A stretch of DNA of 10,852 nt from an uncultured Lachnospiraceae bacterium (lineage in GTDB: Bacteria; Bacillota; Clostridia; Lachnospirales; Lachnospiraceae): positions 1 to 10,852 of the forward strand of contig CABSEG010000088.1 in the NCBI GenBank assembly GCA_902476645.1, given 5' to 3'. Position numbers and translations under genes: made by a program. The notes under the pieces are model-generated. The model ran no database searches and was not told where the DNA came from. It was given only the letters and a program-made list of their open reading frames with translations. Shown in pieces: positions 8,201-10,852 of this stretch (its first letter is position 1; the number at the start of each line of letters is the position of its first letter).

Positions 8201-10852
8201 GCAACAGCAAATACAAACCATCCGGCAGTTTTTGACTTCCAGGGCAAGACTTATTTCATCTATCACAACGGTTCTCTTCCCTGGGGAAGCGGATACCGCA
8301 GAGTTGCCTGCATCCAGGAATTTTCCATCAATGAGGATGGCACCATTGATCCGATCCAGGAGACCTCCATCGGTCTGACAGGTACGGCCAGCCAGATCTT
8401 GGGCACCAATGAGGTTGCCATCGCCCATGAAAACTGGGAGAATACCTTAAATGACGCGGACTATCCGATCACCAAGTCTGTGGGAATGGGCATCAGCCAG
8501 CAGTTGGATGATACGCTTTGGGAGATTTTACCCGGAAAGGCGGATCAGAGTGAGGATTCTTATATTTCGATCCAGTCTTACAATAAGCCGGGACTGTATC
8601 TGAAGGCAGACGGCGAGACGCTGGTTCTGACCCAGGATGCGGATACGGCCAACGGACAGGGAATCACCAAGGATTCCGCGAGCATGACCTTTAAGACGCT
8701 GAAAGGATTTGCGGGCTACGGAGTGACTTTAGAGAGCGTGGCATATCCTGGATATTTTGTGACAGTTGAAGATGGAAAGCTGACCTTAAGTCAGAATCCG
8801 GATCTGGAGGACGCCACCTTTATGCTGTCTGGCATGACGGAGGAGGATTATCTGGAGAAGGGAGATATTTCAGTTAAGGAAACCCTGGAGCTGACCACAG
8901 GGGAACAGGGCAATGTGAACCTGAAACTGCATCAGGAAGTGTCCAATGCGCAAATCTCCTACAGCTCAGACAATCAAGAAGTGGCTACCGTAGATCAGAG
9001 CGGAAACGTAACGGTTCACAGTGCCGGAGAAGCGCAGATTACCACAACGGTGACTCTTGGAGATGTGACAAAGACGGCAAAGACGAAAGTGGTTGCATCC
9101 GTACTTGTGGTAGATGAAGACGTGGCTGTAGAATACGCCATGACGGGGGCAGCCGGAGAGCGGCTTGTGGACGTATCCGGCCATGGAAATCACGGAACCA
9201 TCCACAATCCGGATACGGTAGAGTTTATTGAGGAAGACGGAAGAATGGTCATGAACATTACCAGCCAGGAAAGCTATGTGGATCTTCCCATAGGAATCAT
9301 GGATGATTTGACAAATCAGGAGCAGTTTACCATAGAGGCAACTTATTCCAGAAGCGCCAGCGCAGGCGGTACATCCTGGCTGTTCTGTTTTGGTTCTATT
9401 CCAAAGACAACGGGAACGAATTACCTGTTCTATTGCCCCTACTTCTCCTTTGGAAATGGAGAGGTGAGAGCCGGGATTAAGGATTCCACGAATGAACAGC
9501 TGTTTAGCACGGGAATCCGGAATCAGAATGACACCTACTATACGGTGAACATGGTGGTAAATAATGGAGTGATCACGCTGTATATTGATGGCATGAGAAT
9601 TGGAAGCCAGTTGGATTCCGGCTACAGCATCGTGGAAGACATTGTAAATGGCGGTACAGCAAATGGCATTTTGGGATATCTGGGAAAATCCTGCTGGTCT
9701 CAGGACACGAACTTTGTAGGTAAGATAGCATCCTTTAAGATTTATGACAAAGCCATGACGGACGAAGAAGTGCAGATGGCAAATCCACAATTCCAGGAGA
9801 AGCTGCAGCAGAAACTGGACGAGGGACTTCAGGCAGAAGACCTGCTAGGCAGCAAGAATACTTCTGCCGGCCAGATTGTCTATGACCTGACCCTTCCCAC
9901 GGTGTTTGATGAGATGGAAATGAACTGGACCTCATCAGATCCTGACGTAATCACAGAGAGTGGAAAGGTCATCAATGGAACAGAGCCCAAGACGGTGACG
10001 CTGACGGCGGAAGTGATTTCAGGCGTTCTTCGCGCAACAAAGAGCTTTACCTTTACGGTAATGCCCACAGACAGAACGAAATTGGAACAGAAAATAAAAG
10101 AGGCGGAACAGGCGGTAGCGAATGCGGCGTATATGTCGGAAGAATCGGTAGCTGCATTGAGAAAAGCCATCGGGGAAGCCAAAGCTGCCGTCAGCCAGAC
10201 AGAGGCGGAAAGCGCAATCCGTACCCTTCAGAGGGCAATAGACGGACTGACCTACAGCGATGCGTACCTTGATCCAATCTCTCTGCTGGAGGGCAGTGAG
10301 CCTGCAGCAGCCCTGGAGCTGAAGGAGAAGGACAGCCTTCAGATTTTCAGCGTACCTGAGTCCATTAAAAATATGGTTACGGTATCTTATGAAACCAACA
10401 TGCCCACTGTGGCATCCTATGCAGATGGCACCGTAACGGCGCTGAAAGCCGGCACAGCAACGGTGACAACGATAGTAACGGCTAAGTATGACGGCTACTC
10501 CGTGCGGTATCGGACCGTGGTTACCGTGAAGGCTGATCAAAGCAGCGGTCAGATTCAAAACCCTGATCAGAGCGGTGGTCAGGAAAAACCGGTAGCAGAC
10601 TTGTCTAAGGTGACCATCAAAGCAGGAAAGACGAAGCTGGCAAAGGGTAAGAGTACTAAAGTGACAGTAACGTTACCTTCTGATGTTCAGGCAGCTTCCC
10701 CGAAGATTTCCTATAAGGCTAAGGGGGCCGTATCCGTTACCAGCATAGGAAAGATTAAGGCTAAGAAGGCTGGAAAAGGGACGGTAACCGTGACGGTGAC
10801 GGCAGACGGAAGAAGCATCAGCAAGAAGCTGACCATATCCGTGGGAGACATT
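5237..10852 (+). CDS. Giant secreted GH43 arabinofuranosidase-like enzyme with AbfB domain (3' partial)
   Basis: The frame stays open for 1872 codons to the window edge, so the C-terminus is missing. In order: signal peptide 1-30 (VLA before ED); LamG 39-240; Big_2 about 250-330; LamG 337-562; atypical Ig-like 572-655; FIVAR-like helices 656-715; GH43 about 722-1045; AbfB-like beta-trefoil segment about 1093-1198; Big_2 1208-1292; LamG 1296-1522; atypical Ig-like 1530-1612; FIVAR-like 1613-1673; Big_2 about 1686-1768; linker; Lys-rich Ig-like domain from about 1790. Likely catalytic residues are D743 (YAGDPS, base), D868 (NDIDPT, pKa modulator) and E933 (FTEAPY, acid), with H995 (TNHPAVF) also conserved. 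The core resembles arabinoxylan arabinofuranohydrolase or beta-xylosidase types (GVAVSDSPTGPF, YRRVAC). With AbfB, arabinofuranosyl side chains are the likeliest target. Subfamily and linkage are not settled. Confidence 0.92.
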   Translation, partial: MKCKKALSAFLSGAVALTTVFSSSGITVLAEDGQEPTPVAAYNFEGTIGDATPLSSSHPNGNGLSDYEGEILYGEGRNGGQAVQLGDYGLKLNRENIGENYTVSMWVKSDQAIADNMSVLFLGHYQPEQWIGIAGTPDGGDVCKVWTNGDGFAWNTITNVDVPIGEWTQLTLTQEGQSLGVYVNGSLVKTGNAARALSGDNQDIYLGVTYWDPEFTGLVDDVKIYDQALTAEQVAAQYDGRSEEEILEEKGITVTETMNLMKGTEGQIQVTLPTGVTNAEVSYQSENDQIASVDQNGKVTGVEKGETTITTTVTVGSVTKTGTTSVSVTDMGSEVREEVVVEYNMAGASGNQLLDVSGHGNHGTIHNPETVVFTTDDGKNVMDIQDAQSYVDLPMGIAKTLENKEEFTIEATYSRSANAGGTSWLFCFGSIPKDTGTNYLFYCPYFSFGNGQVRAGIKNSTTEKLFETGIQNQNDTYYTVNMVVNNGTITLYLDGVKIGGQLDSGFSIERDVINGGTSDGILGYLGKSCWAQDTNFVGKIASFKIYDKAMTDEEVQNANPEFKEKLQQKLNEGIQTEDLLGSRNESADQVYYDLTLPEVLDEMEVVWSSSDPDVITEDGSVKNQSEDREVTLTATVTSGVLSVSKEFTFTVKAMDRSELDALIAQAKEALDDLDKTEEEKQAIQDAIDAAEQIDNQAEVAGAVFALKVALGIVNYEDAAVEKSQGGNPIAGFSDSGEVTYAGDPSVLVDGDTVYLYVGHDVSTADNYVMPNYYCYSTKDMKEWKFEGEIMNMQDVVWGDNNSAWAGQVMKHNGKYYLYFCSWNNQDNGRQSIGVAVSDSPTGPFVDKGSALIKGSETYPESSTWNDIDPTAWIETDENGEEHIYLAWGNSKWYMCELNDDMVSVKDQNGDGAITMNQDIWEQSITGMDGSFTEAPYLYRQQDEDGNYYGKYYLFYAMNWREEMAYCTKEDINDFDEPWVYGGRLMPPSATANTNHPAVFDFQGKTYFIYHNGSLPWGSGYRRVACIQEFSINEDGTIDPIQETSIGLTGTASQILGTNEVAIAHENWENTLNDADYPITKSVGMGISQQLDDTLWEILPGKADQSEDSYISIQSYNKPGLYLKADGETLVLTQDADTANGQGITKDSASMTFKTLKGFAGYGVTLESVAYPGYFVTVEDGKLTLSQNPDLEDATFMLSGMTEEDYLEKGDISVKETLELTTGEQGNVNLKLHQEVSNAQISYSSDNQEVATVDQSGNVTVHSAGEAQITTTVTLGDVTKTAKTKVVASVLVVDEDVAVEYAMTGAAGERLVDVSGHGNHGTIHNPDTVEFIEEDGRMVMNITSQESYVDLPIGIMDDLTNQEQFTIEATYSRSASAGGTSWLFCFGSIPKTTGTNYLFYCPYFSFGNGEVRAGIKDSTNEQLFSTGIRNQNDTYYTVNMVVNNGVITLYIDGMRIGSQLDSGYSIVEDIVNGGTANGILGYLGKSCWSQDTNFVGKIASFKIYDKAMTDEEVQMANPQFQEKLQQKLDEGLQAEDLLGSKNTSAGQIVYDLTLPTVFDEMEMNWTSSDPDVITESGKVINGTEPKTVTLTAEVISGVLRATKSFTFTVMPTDRTKLEQKIKEAEQAVANAAYMSEESVAALRKAIGEAKAAVSQTEAESAIRTLQRAIDGLTYSDAYLDPISLLEGSEPAAALELKEKDSLQIFSVPESIKNMVTVSYETNMPTVASYADGTVTALKAGTATVTTIVTAKYDGYSVRYRTVVTVKADQSSGQIQNPDQSGGQEKPVADLSKVTIKAGKTKLAKGKSTKVTVTLPSDVQAASPKISYKAKGAVSVTSIGKIKAKKAGKGTVTVTVTADGRSISKKLTISVGDI
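5984..7381 (+). repeat. Cassette copy A: Big_2, LamG, atypical Ig, FIVAR-like (residues 250-715)
   Basis: This is the first copy of a long internal repeat lying N-terminal to the GH43 core. Its LamG carries three Cys (C427, C443, C529) and the segment GHGNHGTIHNP. Through the LamG core the second copy lies exactly 2871 bases downstream with no indel. By eye, 119 of 140 residues match between residues 416-555 and the partner. Confidence 0.88.
8516..8830 (+). other. AbfB/CBM42-like beta-trefoil segment, apparently two lobes
   Basis: Residues about 1093-1198 follow the GH43 propeller. They show the AbfB signature: TLWEILPG, then SIQSYNKPGLYLK at about 1111-1123, and a second lobe LESVAYPGYFV at 1165-1175 followed by DATF near the end. 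AbfB domains bind arabinofuranose side chains in fungal and bacterial arabinofuranosidases and are normally three-lobed trefoils of roughly 140 residues. Only two lobes are evident here, so the fold may be partial or the third lobe too diverged to see. Confidence 0.75.
8858..10255 (+). repeat. Cassette copy B: Big_2, LamG, atypical Ig, FIVAR-like (residues 1208-1673)
   Basis: This is the second copy of the cassette, C-terminal to the catalytic and AbfB domains. The LamG portion is the best conserved; the run FVGKIASFKIYDKAMTDEEV is identical in both copies. The Big_2 and FIVAR-like flanks have diverged more and carry one- or two-codon indels. The three LamG cysteines are retained (C1384, C1400, C1486). 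Confidence 0.88.

Noticed and set aside
7157..8428. 423-codon open frame on the minus strand
   Set aside because: It lies antisense to the GH43 catalytic domain, whose motifs and active-site residues are unmistakable on the plus strand. Its translation is an Ile/His-rich shadow without recognisable domains.
8966..9790. 274-codon minus-strand open frame
   Set aside because: It is antisense to the second cassette copy. A similar minus-strand frame at 6233-6739 lies opposite the first copy simply because the plus-strand sequence is duplicated, so their similarity is not evidence of a gene.
1..10852. Mobile element, CRISPR array, toxin-antitoxin or RNA gene
   Set aside because: I saw no transposase or integrase motifs, no short regularly spaced repeats and no tRNA or rRNA-like stretch. 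The only long repeats are the protein-domain cassettes.

Overview
The window reads as chromosome of a gut-type Firmicute, most likely a Lachnospiraceae/Clostridia member. This is an inference from AAAGGAG ribosome binding sites, A/T-rich intergenic regions around moderately low-GC genes, Gram-positive signal peptides ending in a VLA or ALA cleavage site, and giant secreted enzymes built from LamG, Ig-like and FIVAR-like modules. The species cannot be named from sequence alone.

Layout: bases 1-112 hold the last codons of a membrane protein that starts upstream. Bases 113-487 are non-coding, with two stacked hairpins (175-201 and 206-242, the second terminator-like), then an A/T-rich leader. 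Bases 488-4912 encode a complete 1474-residue secreted family 43 glycoside hydrolase (GH43), closed by a strong intrinsic terminator at 4923-4958. Bases 4959-5236 are an A-tract-rich promoter and leader region. From 5237 a second GH43 protein stays open through the last base (1872 codons visible, no stop, so its C-terminus is missing). All genes are on the plus strand.

The two enzymes look like a matched extracellular pair acting on arabinose- or xylose-containing plant polysaccharide. Both have signal peptides, GH43 catalytic cores with the expected Asp/Asp/Glu residues, several LamG jelly-roll domains that probably bind carbohydrate, and Ig-like spacers. The second also carries an AbfB-type (CBM42-like) beta-trefoil segment, which points to arabinofuranosyl side chains. 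The GH43 cores come from different lineages, so the two probably cleave different linkages. No transporter, regulator or further enzyme of the locus is visible apart from the membrane-protein tail.

The most notable architecture is in the second protein. A Big_2 / LamG / atypical Ig-like / FIVAR-like block of about 466 residues occurs twice, once on each side of the catalytic-AbfB core. I see no mobile element, CRISPR array, RNA gene, or convincing sign of an unprecedented system. The window is best described as an unusual example of multimodular carbohydrate-active enzymes.
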